Below are positions 12,381 to 23,381 of a DNA stretch of 64,000 nt, in pieces (the stretch's first letter is position 1; each line of letters opens with the position of its first letter). This DNA is from Pueraria montana var. lobata (taxonomy: Eukaryota > Streptophyta > Magnoliopsida > Fabales > Fabaceae). A model generated the notes under the pieces. That model ran no database searches. It saw nothing but the letters and a program-made list of their open reading frames with translations, and was not told where the DNA came from. The position numbers and the translations under genes were made by a program. The stretch spans positions 83,434,550-83,498,549 of the forward strand of contig CM048648.1 in NCBI GenBank assembly GCA_026413185.1, given 5' to 3'.

Positions 12381-13515
12381 AATAAGTAAATAACATCTTG
12401 TTTGTGTTTTATATAGAAGCATGTACTATTAGCTTCAGTACGCATGTTTATGGCCAGCAATGCATAACGAAACATGCTATAAGACGGACTTCAAATAAAT
12501 AATGATTTAAAAGTTGAAATTTTCTGTAAAAAAAAAGTTAAAATTTTGATTATATTTGAAAGATTTTATAGAGTTTTTTTTATTAGCGAAAGATTTTAAT
12601 AGGGTGAAGTTTAGATTTTGAAGATGATAAAATTTAGGATTTTGTAATTTTGGAATGGTGTTTTGATTGGTGTCTTATTTCGAGCAAAGATGGTTTAAAA
12701 TAGTTTAATGATTTAACTCAGAGATTTTGATTAATTTTTAAAAAGTGAGTATTTGATAATTGTATAAGTAATAAAAATCTGATGAAGAGATTTGATTATA
12801 ATAATTAAAAAAATGAGGAATTAAATTTGAATGAATAATTATTGAAAAAATTGAAGAAGTCTAGTTTAGCTGATTAAACAAGATGCGTTGTAAATTTTCT
12901 GGTATTTATCTTCGATTTCTACTTATATAAAAAAATATTGAAAAATTAAAATTACACATTAATTATAATAGACGGTTAAAAAATATAATTAAACCTAAAT
13001 GTTATTCATTTTAACATTACCAAGTGTCTTAGCATTTTAACTTGTGGTATTTCAATCACTAAATAAGTTTGAATGTACACCACATTTAGCAACTATGTAC
13101 ATAAATAATGCAATTACATGATTCACTGTCATTCCTTATAGAGGCAACTGAATAGACGAGGATTAGACAAAAGACGTTGATTTCATTTGGTTCAATATTA
13201 TATACATTAAGCAAAAGTCCATGAACTAAAAATTCAGCTCACAAAATAAGACAACTCCATCTTGGCATTGGAGAATGCGTGACATTCAAGTTACTTGGCA
13301 AGTATCATTTGAAGACAAGCATCACCAAGTGTAAAAGAATCACACGCATGAATGCATATATATCAAAGTAACAATTAAGAACACTGCAAATAGAAAGAAA
13401 ATGCTAAACCAATATCCTAATATAAATAAACATACCATCATTAAAATCAATCCCTTCAAGGCTGCAACTTATTACACCAAATTAACCAATTTGAGAACAA
13501 ACCAAAACCAAAACC
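12381..13515. other. Intergenic, no gene recognised
   Basis: AT-rich sequence without coding signal. The immediate upstream sequence of the duplicated rhomboid (before 13516) does not resemble that of the intact copy, so the duplicate appears not to share its promoter. Confidence 0.5.
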
Positions 13516-15128
13516 ATGTCATCATCAACAGGGAGAGATCTAGAAGGTGGAGGGGTGAGCAAGAACAAAATCAGCTACACTGCTGCTCTCACTTCCAGCC
13601 CCTTAGGGAGAATTTCTTCTTTGGACCTTCTTCCTATACGTAAGAGTTAATTAAATTACTGGTTTTTTTTCTTTTAATTTTTCTTTTTTGAATGAGTTGT
13701 TTTGTTGGTTTTGGTTTTGTTTTGTGATCTACGTATATGACTGGCTTTGTTTTTGATTCCGCAGGTATGAATTTCGCACTATTCTCTTCGTTGATTGAGT
13801 AAATTTTGGTCTTTTATGTGTCTCGGTGAATATTGGATGTACTAAATGAAGTCAATTTTTCATTTTTTTTTTTATAAATATACATGCCTGCGTAGATTGT
13901 GTTTTAGGTCTCTCAATTTCTGGTTAAAATTGGTCTTAATTCTTATAATAGATAAAATCACTAGTTCAAAAAAAAAAGAAGATAAAATCATAAAATCATT
14001 GTATTTTTTTTTTTATAATTAGTGAATTTTGTTCCTCTTTATAAAACTTAAGATATTGATGTGAGGGACTAAATTCACCCATTATCATAAATAGGAGGAC
14101 AAAAATTAAGACCGATTTTATATCAGGCTAAAGGTGGTTGGGAAGCCTTGCTTAAAACCTTGTGGATGGTGAAAATATAGTGATTAAGATCAATTTTGAC
14201 AAAAATAAATAAATAGAAACTTTTTTTTTTTATCGGCAATAAATAAATAAATAGAAACCTAACACACATTTTATCCTAAATTAAATGAATAGCTTGATTT
14301 GCTATCTTCTATTGTAGAATCATAAATGTTTTTTTTTCTTCCCTTTTTTGGATGCATGCTTTGCTATTGATAATTCAAAATCACCCTTATTATCCTTCTA
14401 CCCTTAGCACGAAATAAAGGTGGTAATTGATTTTGTCATTAGTGTTTATCAGAATAATAAATAATTAATTAACTAAATAAAATAATAACACCTGTTTTCT
14501 AGCACAATGACTGGTTTTTCATTTGTTTTGAGTTGAAGTTCTTTGGTTGAACTCTTGGCAAGTATGGTGGTATAGAGATTTGGTTAAAGATGTATAATGT
14601 ATTGATTTAATTTCTGGTTCATTTTTGAAGCTTATTAAAGATGGGAGCACTTTGGTGGGATAATGTTGTGAATCATCATCAAGGATGGAGACTCGTCACT
14701 TGCATTTGGTTACACTCTGGAATTGTTCATTTGGCTGCAAACACGTTGAGTTTGGTCTTCGTTGGCATTCTTCTTGAACAACAATTTGGGTTTAGTATGT
14801 TTCTCTTTTCAGTTTATTTTGTCATGCCATTTAGTGTGAATTATACACAAAATTAGGAAATTCAGTTTTATACCTGTGTTCTTCAAATTTTTTGAATGGT
14901 TATGACTTATGACATGACATTTTGTGAAAATATTGGCAGTGAGGATAGGAATCATTTATTTGTTGTCTGGATTCAGCGGGAGTGTACTGTCTTCTCTGTT
15001 CAATAGAAACAACATCTCTATTGGCGCTTCTGGTGCTATTTTTGGACTAGTTGGAGCAATGCTTTCAGAACTTATTACAAACTGTAGTATTTATACCAAT
15101 AAGGTGAGAATAGAGTTATCAGTTCCCA

Positions 15129-16010
15129 GGCGGCTTCTATAGTGAACAAGTTGATTAAATGATTTATGGGTGCACCACCAATATCAGCCCTTAGATTTAT
15201 TGTTAAAATATTTCAATGGCTGAGATTAAAATTAAATATCATTTTAACAATTAAAATAAAAAAGTAAAATGACAACTTTATCCCTATATTCTTCCCCCAC
15301 CCCATCCCACCATCCAGGAAATCTTCCACCGGAAACGGACATTACATAAGTTTTTCTCCGGCAACTGCAAGCATGTCCTCTCCGCGCAGCCCTTCACGGT
15401 GGTCCGCGCCACCATCAACACTGGCGACGCACGCTTTCTCACCGCACCGGCGAACTCAAACAAGAACGATCCACCACAGAAGGAGAAGGTGAAATTAGCC
15501 TCGACTCCACCAACCACCACCGTTCAAGTTACAAATCTAGAATTAGCACACAATTTCTCACCAATTTCAGATCTGGAAAAAAAAAAAACTCAAGTCCATG
15601 AAGGATTTCGTCGTCGTCAGGCTCGAAAACCACAATGGTATGACGCGCGCTAAACTTGAGATGCGCTGCAAACAACAGAGCACCTATAGGAGAGGAGACC
15701 CATGAACCCAACCACAAAAGCAAGCGCAAACGCATGAAACAAGTTGTAGATCTGAATCGGTGGTTAGGCGGTGGTTGTTTCCGTTAACGGAAGTAGAGTG
15801 AAGGTTGAGGTTGCTCGGGACGATGGGGGAGTTTGAAAGGATGAGGAAGGTTGACCACTGGTAAGGGGGCGGCGGGGAATGGAGGAGGAATAGGCTCCGG
15901 TGAAGGTGAAATTATTAAGGGTAAAATTGACTTTTAACTAATAAAAAAACAAAAAAAATGGATGGTTCACCCGTGAACCACTTCTTTTATTGTTCACGGT
16001 AGAAGTCGCC
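15129..16010. mobile_element. 882-bp terminal-inverted-repeat element in intron 3 of the rhomboid duplicate
   Basis: Left end GGCGGCTTCTATAGTGAACA; reverse complement of the right end GGCGACTTCTACCGTGAACA. Flanks are TTCCCA-ended near-repeats: TCAGTTCCCA at 15119-15128 and TTAATTCCCA at 16011-16020 (8 of 10 match). The intact paralogue has a single GGTTCCCATCC at this place, confirming an insertion. The interior, 15290-15900, is much more GC-rich than its surroundings and may be captured host sequence, but no family was recognised. Superfamily is uncertain: Mutator-like (9-10 bp duplication) or hAT (8 bp). Confidence 0.7.
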
Positions 16011-16220
16011 TTAATTCCCATCCTATTTTTGTATTCTGTATGTTTGTTAGTTCTTTAATTTAAAAAGGAAAATGATTAATGTTATGAAGAGATTTTGATG
16101 AAGTCCTGTATGCATCATCATGAACCGCTGATAGGTTTGTGGTTGTTGTTGTTTTTTTTTGTTTTTTTTTTGTACACTTACTAAAACTATTCAGAAAACA
16201 TCCTGAATGATTAATTTTAA

Positions 16221-16375
16221 GGTTTAATGGTGATGCACTTACACTATCATCCAATCACTGTTGATATGACTTTTAAGATAATTTTGTAAAAGTTATGGTA
16301 ACAAATTTACCATACATGGTGGGTTGTGATTGGATGACAGTGTAAAACTATTTTATACTGTCGGTGCATATCCCT
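16221..16375. mobile_element. MITE of a five-copy local family (GATGCACT termini)
   Basis: An inverted-repeat element with GGTGATGCACTTACACT at the left and an ACTGTCGGTGCATATCCC terminus at the right; the central block CATACATGGTGGGTTGTGAT is shared with the copy at 34741. It is absent from intron 3 of the intact rhomboid gene, where the flanks are joined. Other copies: 34741-34912, 38441-38628, 48030-48172, 53186-53352. Confidence 0.65.
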
Positions 16376-17483
16376 TTTTTTTTTTAATTTTAAAATTCAT
16401 ATCAATTTGCATGAACTAATTTGGCTGATTTGAAAAACACTTTTGGTCTTATGTGCATATGGGTAATACTTGTATAGTATATTTAACATTCATTTATAAG
16501 TTTCTAACACTCTTTCTCTGTATTTTGCAGGCAACTAGTTTGTTCACACTTCTGTTTACTATTGTCATCAATCTTGCCATTGGAATGTTGCCTTATGTTG
16601 ATAACTTTGGTCATATTGGGGGATGTCTCACAAGATTTCTCCTTGGTTTTATTTTGCTGCTCCACCCTCGATTTGGGTGGTTAGAGAAGCCGCCTCTCAC
16701 AGTCGGTGTTCGCCTCAAGTCAAAATACAAGGCTTACCAATATGTTCTATGGATTGTCTCTGCTATTTTACTTATTGTTGGGTGAGTTCCTTTCTTAAAT
16801 CGTTGAAACTCATGGGCAATGTTATTGTCATGATTAAGCTGTTTTTGGTACAAGAGAGGAAAATATATTAATTTGCTATATGATAATTGAATAAACTAAA
16901 TCTTAAATTTGATCTTTAGAGATGTTGTCAGTTCTCATGGCCTTTTAGGAAATGGATAGCTGGTTATTTGTTGCTTAATCTACTCCATATTAACCAATGC
17001 TAATTTTGTCATTTGCTTTGAGCTTATAGTTTGTCTTCAACTCGTGCATTTCTCTAGTTATAACAATGTAGATGTTCTATAATCATTGAATTTATTTTTT
17101 GAATGACAGGTTATCTATTGCTCTAGTGATGCTATTCCGGGGTGAGAGTGGATATGATCATTGCCATTGGTGTCACTATCTAACTTGTGTTCCAACTTCT
17201 AAATGGAAATGCAATGACAATTAAACAAAAAGGGTATGAGCTATTCCTCCTTATATGTATAGCTATAGCTCTTACAAATTGGGTCGTTTTGTTATTTTTT
17301 TCCTTTGTTAATTCCTATCAAATACATGCATATATAAAAATTCCTTTTATAGTATTGTCATTACAAAAGTAATTAGTACAAAATGAAATACAAATATTAC
17401 ATCTATTTAAAATACTGTTTTTCATTCTTTTAAATCCTTGAAGTCACCAATAATCGAATCAGAGCTAATTTTTTGAACTACTA

Positions 17484-17855
17484 CCACCGTCCCTAAATAT
17501 AAGACTCTTTTAACTAATTCATACATTTTAAGAAAATTTGTTAATTTAGTTAGTAACATTAAATTTGTTAGCAATTTATATTATTTTTCCAAAATTATCC
17601 TTAAAATTATTGGGACTCGTAATCTCTCTCTTTCCACTTAATTACTTTTTACCTAATTAATTAATGTGTGCAAGTCTTCTTCTCCAATCCTTATAAGAGA
17701 GAAAATGTATTTATCTTTTTAATTCATAGCATTTATTGTAAAGTAATTAAGGGTACTTTGGTCAAAAAATAATTAATGCAAAAGACAACTTGAAAAGAGT
17801 CTTATAAAAATGGACAAAAAAATTGAAAAAAGAGTCTTATATTTAGAAACGGAGG
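17484..17855. mobile_element. Stowaway-type MITE, 372 bp
   Basis: Flanked by TA on both sides. Left terminus CCACCGTCCCTAAATATAAG; reverse complement of the right terminus CCTCCGTTTCTAAATATAAG. The TA target and CTCCGT-type ends are the Tc1/mariner-derived Stowaway signature. A sister copy with the same interior lies at 33968-34338. Confidence 0.82.
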
Positions 17856-17857
17856 TA

Positions 17858-19305
17858 ATATTTCAATATAAAATCCAATTAATCACTTTGCCAAAACAAA
17901 GAGAGAGAAATACAACCAAAGCCATAGGTATCTACCAACAACAAGACTTTCAATAGATATTTTCTTCTAATGTGAGAAGTCGTAGAAACTTAGAAACTTG
18001 TAAAAGAGAATATATTTTTCACACACCTCAATGATACAGTTCTTTGAATATCTCTAAGTATCTAGCAAAGAAGAAGCTTTAATAAAGTAGTAATAACGCA
18101 CATTCTTTACTCCTGGAAGCCGGATAACATAAGAAACTCAAAGACGTTAATTTTTAAAATAGAAAACAAGAAAAAAAAAATTGAAGAGAAAGAGATGAAC
18201 AAAACATGATACAAAGGCAAAAGGAGGACTAGAGAAGTCATGTGATATGTGGATATGCCATCTGCATCCAGTCATGTAATTAGGCATAATTAATAATATT
18301 TCAATTTTTTTTTGTGAAAAATCAAGAAATTAAAGCAACGTACCCAACAATCAGTACTATAATAACCATTATCCACATGACACAAACATTGCTCGATGTA
18401 GCTAAACAAAATCAAGAAAAAGTCATGTTAGGAATCCCCGCTTTTCAAAAAAAAATGTTTGGAATCCCGATAAAGTAAAAAGCACACTATACATATAGAA
18501 AAATGTTTGATAGCCACGAATGTGTTGTTCAACACCTAGAAAGAGAGTGAAAAATATAAGTATGATATGATTTATGATGTGATAGAAAAAAAGAGATAGA
18601 AAAAAAATAAGAGGTGTTAATTAAATGTTTAAAATGAAGAGTGATTTATGTATCATTACTCATACGTATATTAACCAACATGAAGTTCACGTGTGCTTTG
18701 CTAAAATTGTAGACCAATATCTTTTCCAAAACTTGCAAACAATTCCATGCCATGACATTCAAATTATATCGCCACAATTCACGAGCTCTTTATTTCCAAC
18801 CAGCCTTTCATGCTATTATCACCAAGTTTGCATCATCATATATGCGTGTCACCACACCACTCAAGAAGAGTTGTTGTTTACAATAAAACCAGAATCTTAA
18901 TAGTGAAAATATGGCTTCACAAAAATCAACATAAAGTTTTTGTCACGCCTCATGCTCCCAACAAACCATACCCCTGGATACCTTCTCATAATCTCGATTC
19001 CAATTTCCGCCAAACTGCCTTACCCTGAATCACCTAAACAAGCCAAAGGATTTATAATCCAGGAACCCAATAAGTACCCAAAACCCCTCTTTCTAGCCTT
19101 TAGTCAGCTCCAAGATTTAAATTTCATTGCTTTTGCAATATCCAATATCTGAACTTGTTTTCTTTCAAATATCATGGTGTCAATATCTAACATGTGCCTC
19201 AACTTCAACATATAGGTGGCAATGCTACGGCAATTGAGAGACAATTTGCGAGTCTTAGAAATTCTGTACATTTTCAGGAGATTGCAAGTTCTATTACAGT
19301 ACAAG
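17858..19305. other. Intergenic, no gene recognised
   Basis: AT-rich with short ORFs only (18625-18900, 18810-19028). No family, splice pattern or RNA gene was recognised. Confidence 0.5.
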
Positions 19306-19310
19306 AGATA

Positions 19311-20947
19311 TGATAGTTAAAGGGAGCATTCCTAATGCTGGCAGTGGAATAAAAGAGTGTTTATAACATTTGCAGCGCAATAAAAGGATCTATTTTATGT
19401 TTAAAATATACTACAACAATAATAAATAGAGAAATTTATAATTGCTTACCTGGATGCGCGTTCTTGAAGCAACAAAAAACTTCTTCAATTGTGTGAAGAT
19501 TCTAAATGTATCCACCGAGACCAATCTATGCTATCAACTCTTTGATGAGTGGAACTCTAAGAAGAGTAAACCCTCTTTCTACTTTTCAGATTTAAACGTA
19601 CTGGACTTTTCTAGTTTGTGTCTGATACACTTTGCTCTTGGGCAGAGACTTCTAATTATAGTGTTAAAGAGATATGGATTTAGGCTTTTTCAAAAGGAGA
19701 TATTTGATTTTAAATAATCTCATATCTCTTTATTTCAACAACATTCTGGTTTAAGGAAAAGATAATTTTTAACTAATCACACATGATTAATTATGATAAC
19801 TAATCACATGATTTAATCATGATATATAGTAATAGAATCTGATTCTTATCTTGTGGACAACTTCCACATTTAAGGAGAGGATACTCCTTATATTTATATT
19901 AATTATATTCTTAGTGCTAGCAAAGAATATAATAATATTTCACTAATTATTTATTTGATTAAATTAAATTCTCTAATTTAATTATCAAATAAATTATTTT
20001 TCTTATGCAAAGATTGGAACACTCATTTGTGTGTGACCCCGTAGGTTCAATGCTAAACCGGTAGTAAATTAATCATAATTAACTTATTAATCAAGATAGG
20101 CGTCTAGCAACACTTCTTAACGTCCGGATAGTATGAAGAAACATCCTTTACCTTCAAGAACCACTAGAAGAATAATATAATATTTCCTTCCATCATTTAC
20201 AGCTCTAGGTTAACTCTAGAGTATAATATTATTGTCAAACTCTAATAAGTTAACACCTTATATTTAATTAATGAATGACTTAATAAACTTTTTTCTTCTT
20301 TCATTCAATTGCCCTGGCCAAGGTCTTAATCATATCATAGAGCTCAAACTCATTACCAAAAGTTGATGGATTCCTTCTTGATGAATAATTAATTTTACAA
20401 GTATTTAATCATATCCAATGTCCATTCAAACTAGTGCCCTAAGGCACTAGGTGTCCAGGATTAAAATATAATAAATAACTTGTTAATTACTATGATAATC
20501 TCAGGTAAAAGGAAACTATTATTTTCTTCTTGAGAATTTCCTATTGACAGTTTAAGGTAATATTAACCATTAAGAATTCTCAATTGAGTCAGTTCAATGA
20601 TGACATCCATATATGCATCATCTATATATGTAATTTAATAAATGAGATCTATTAATCTTCATCCAATAAAGACCATCACATATATATTGATCTATCTGGA
20701 TTATTGATATCTTGTTCACAAAAATCCTATGATCAAGAACAATTTAGATTAAAATTATAGAAGACTTGTTTCCCATTATCATAATCTCTATCATGATAAC
20801 AAGTCTCTAATTTTAATCAAGGACTTGTCAAATTAACAATTTAATCAAACAATGAATATGAAAATAGAATAAAGAACAATTCTTTATTAAAACTAAAATT
20901 GATAACATGATGGATTGGGTCTTGGGCATACACATTTATCCCTAACA
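19311..20947 (-). mobile_element. Solo LTR of an LTR retrotransposon, 1.64 kb
   Basis: On the minus strand it starts TGTTAGGGATAAATGTG and ends CTATCA, so it has the TG...CA ends of an LTR. A perfect 5-bp duplication, AGATA, flanks it at 19306-19310 and 20948-20952. There is no internal retroelement region, primer-binding site or second LTR within reach, as expected after recombination between two LTRs. A CTTGGGCAT/AATTCTTTATT block near its start resembles Ty1/copia LTRs; that class assignment is a guess. The ORF at 19442-19717 lies inside it and is not a gene. Confidence 0.8.
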
Positions 20948-20952
20948 AGATA

Positions 20953-22264
20953 GTTAGTTACTGTTTGTGCCCAGATACGAATACGAGTTGTGAAGCCAAA
21001 ACCATTGAATGGGACTGCATCCTTTATTCTTACGGACCATAAGAGAGTTAAACTTTCACTTTACCCAGTATTAAAGTTGTCCAAGCATATAGAGAACTAG
21101 ATAACTTGAAATACCACTTTTGCATGTACTAAAAATCTAGCAATGACATTGTTTTCAGGCCTTGCTCTTTTACAAGGTTTTTAATTTCGAATGTCCTCTT
21201 TCTAATCAAAGTGGTCTCATAATTTTTAGAGACTCACAGAATATGACAAATATTTTGGTACAACATGACAGAATAGTCTAGGTGCATGACCTTGTTGTTT
21301 GTGAGTCTGTGATTTCTGTTTGAGTAATTTTGAGAAAGGTGGGGCTTAAGTTTTCTGGATGGGGATGAATCCCTTGTGTCTTCATACATTAGAGGACTGT
21401 AAAAGCAGCCTTGCTCAAGTCTTTATCCATATCCAAGCGTAGGTAAAGTAAGACGATTGGAACTAATTCTAGAGAAAATAGTACGGAACTGATTCTGTTT
21501 TGGAACTGTCACTTGTATAGACCTAGAGTGAATTGGTGTAAACTCTTTTATGGTGTTTTAGGTAAATGTCTTAGCTTCCAAATGCACTTGGTAACAACTC
21601 ATTTAGGCGTCTATGCAAATTTTAATGGTTTGTCCACTAAAACAAGTTCAAAAAGTCAAAACAGTGGGAAGATTTTGGTGTGGCATGATGTAAGTGGACT
21701 TGAGACTTAAAATGTATGAAATACAACCCTGTGATGTAATTCCCTGTTTTTAGAAAGGTTAAAAGGCACGTGTTACAACAAACAATAGCTTATAAACTAC
21801 ACTCATAGGAGTTAAGGGAATTGAATTGTTGTTACAAGCTATGACAAATACTATGCTTAAATGGTGTTACATTCAAATCATAGAAGTTAAGGTGCCTAGA
21901 TTTGGGTTGGTTATGGACCCTAATAATTCTTGAAATCATGTTTACATGCTTATTGATGATATTGATTCCTTATATGTGAAATTTTGTGAATCTGTGGTAA
22001 GCCATGCTTATCATGACTACGAAATTGATCTATGTTGGCTAAAGGTGTTTAATGGTTCTTAATGTTAGTGCGCAATTGTTTCCATCATAATTGAATGTGT
22101 ATGTGACTCCTGGTGAACTGCTGGTTACAACATGCTTGGTATGAGTAATGTAAATGAATGATGGGCAAGAATAGAGATGGTCTAAATGGATTTAGGCTAT
22201 GTTCTGATGAACCATAATGACCATACATAGGTTTTTAACATGTCATGTGGTAGCTTGACAAATC
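20953..22264. other. No gene recognised; probable old retroelement debris
   Basis: Medium-complexity non-coding sequence. The phrases here and to about 22950 resemble legume gypsy-type LTR/UTR sequence, but no terminus or protein domain was found. Confidence 0.35.
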
Positions 22265-22580
22265 CTAAACTAAATCTTGGTATTGAACCTCAGGTGAATC
22301 TCAATAAAACCTAGTACTGAACCCAGGCATATTCCAATAAATCCTAGTATTGAATCCCAAGAAAATTCTAATAAATCTTGGTATTAAACTCCAAGCAAAT
22401 TCTAATAAACCCGAGTATTGAACCTCAGGTAAATTTCAGTAAGACTTGGTATTGAACCCCAAGTAAATCCTAATAATCCTGGTATTGAACCCCAAGTAAT
22501 TTTCAATAAATCCTGGTATTGAACCCCAGGTAAATTACAATAAGATCTGACATGGTATTGAACCCCAAGCAAATGAGTAA
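22265..22580. repeat. Minisatellite, about nine copies of a 34-bp unit
   Basis: The unit is approximately AAATCCTGGTATTGAACCCC followed by a variable AGTAAATTCCAAT. About nine copies in direct orientation differ at several positions and by 1-2 bp in length. The last is interrupted by a short insertion before GGTATTGAACCCCAAGC. Confidence 0.85.
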
Positions 22581-23170
22581 TAGTTCTCTTGTGTATTCTT
22601 GATCATGATGGTAATTGCTAATTCCAATACTTTTATGACATCTCGAATGGTTAGTTGAACATCCAAGAGTGGTGAGGTCTGTACTTGCCTGGTGATAAGT
22701 ATGACACGTCTATTATTATGATTGTGATCTATGGGATAGATGTGTCCCTCTATGGGAGAGATGTGTGCCCTATATGTAAGCAGGAAGTGAAAATAAATAA
22801 ATAAATAAATAGAAGTGAATAGTTCAAGACGTCATACATAGAATGCATATAGAACTGATTCTTGTGATGAGCATGAGATTTATTTATGCACGCTTGATGA
22901 CGCTCATAATACCCTGCTAAGGCTTTGCATTGTTGTAAATGTGGTTAAAAGCTTATATAAACAACAATATTAAAAATGCTTTTAGTTACTGGTTAACTTT
23001 TTAACTTTCAACTAGCTTATCAATTACTTTCGGCAAAGATAGCCTTATCATGAAATTAATAACTTCTATTATTCTTATGAACCCATTAATTTTTGTGCTT
23101 CATTACTCATTAAATTTAAAAGTTATTGGCACCTGCTCAATTCACGAATTTATATGATCTAGTTGGTTAA
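22581..23170. other. Intergenic, no gene recognised
   Basis: Contains a short (AAAT)n tract near 22793-22811 and a degenerate duplicated phrase ATCTATGGGATAGATGTGT / CTATGGGAGAGATGTGT at 22728-22770. No coding signal. Confidence 0.45.
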
Positions 23171-23178
23171 AGCATAAG

Positions 23179-23373
23179 CAGGGCCGGCCCAAGGTAAAGT
23201 AATTAAAACTTGAGCTTTAGGCCTACCAATAAAAAGTTATTTGCTATTAGTTTTTTTAAAAGTAAAAAATCACACATGTTGACTAAAAAATCCTATATAT
23301 CACTCTTTTCTTTAAAATAAAGAAAGTCCCTGTCAATTTTTGCTTTAGACTTCACTTTTTGTTGGGCCGGCGG
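23179..23373. mobile_element. hAT-type MITE, 195 bp
   Basis: Flanked by a perfect 8-bp direct repeat, AGCATAAG (23171-23178 and 23374-23381), the hAT hallmark. Left end CAGGGCCGGCCCAA; reverse complement of the right end CCGCCGGCCCAAC. Confidence 0.82.
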
Positions 23374-23381
23374 AGCATAAG

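Larger units (their letters stand above)
13516..17224 (+). pseudogene. Tandem duplicate of the rhomboid-like protease, exon 1 gutted
   Basis: Exons correspond to 13516-13639, 14631-14794, 14940-15103, 16531-16781 and 17110-17224. Exon 1 is 124 nt instead of 296: one deletion of about 166 nt removes HWTSW and the first membrane helix and shifts the frame, so reading from 13516 ends at a TAA soon after the old donor. Exons 2-5 keep the sizes of the intact gene (164, 164, 251, 115 nt), have no stops, and keep GASG (catalytic Ser) and NFGHIGG (catalytic His, preceding Ala changed to Gly). The last base before the exon 2 donor changed G to A, giving Met for Val at the junction. Intron 3 has gained an 882-bp element and a 155-bp MITE. 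A protein could only start at the ATG at 14641 in exon 2, missing the first helix. Pseudogene is the best call; expression of an N-truncated form cannot be excluded. Confidence 0.85.

Noticed and set aside
15129..16010. Considered as an extra exon or gene inside the rhomboid duplicate
   Set aside because: Terminal inverted repeats, a flanking near-duplication and the empty site in the intact copy show it is an insertion.
22265..22580. Regular short repeats considered as a CRISPR-like array
   Set aside because: Units are contiguous, diverged and without unique spacers; this is plant nuclear DNA, so a minisatellite is the correct reading.
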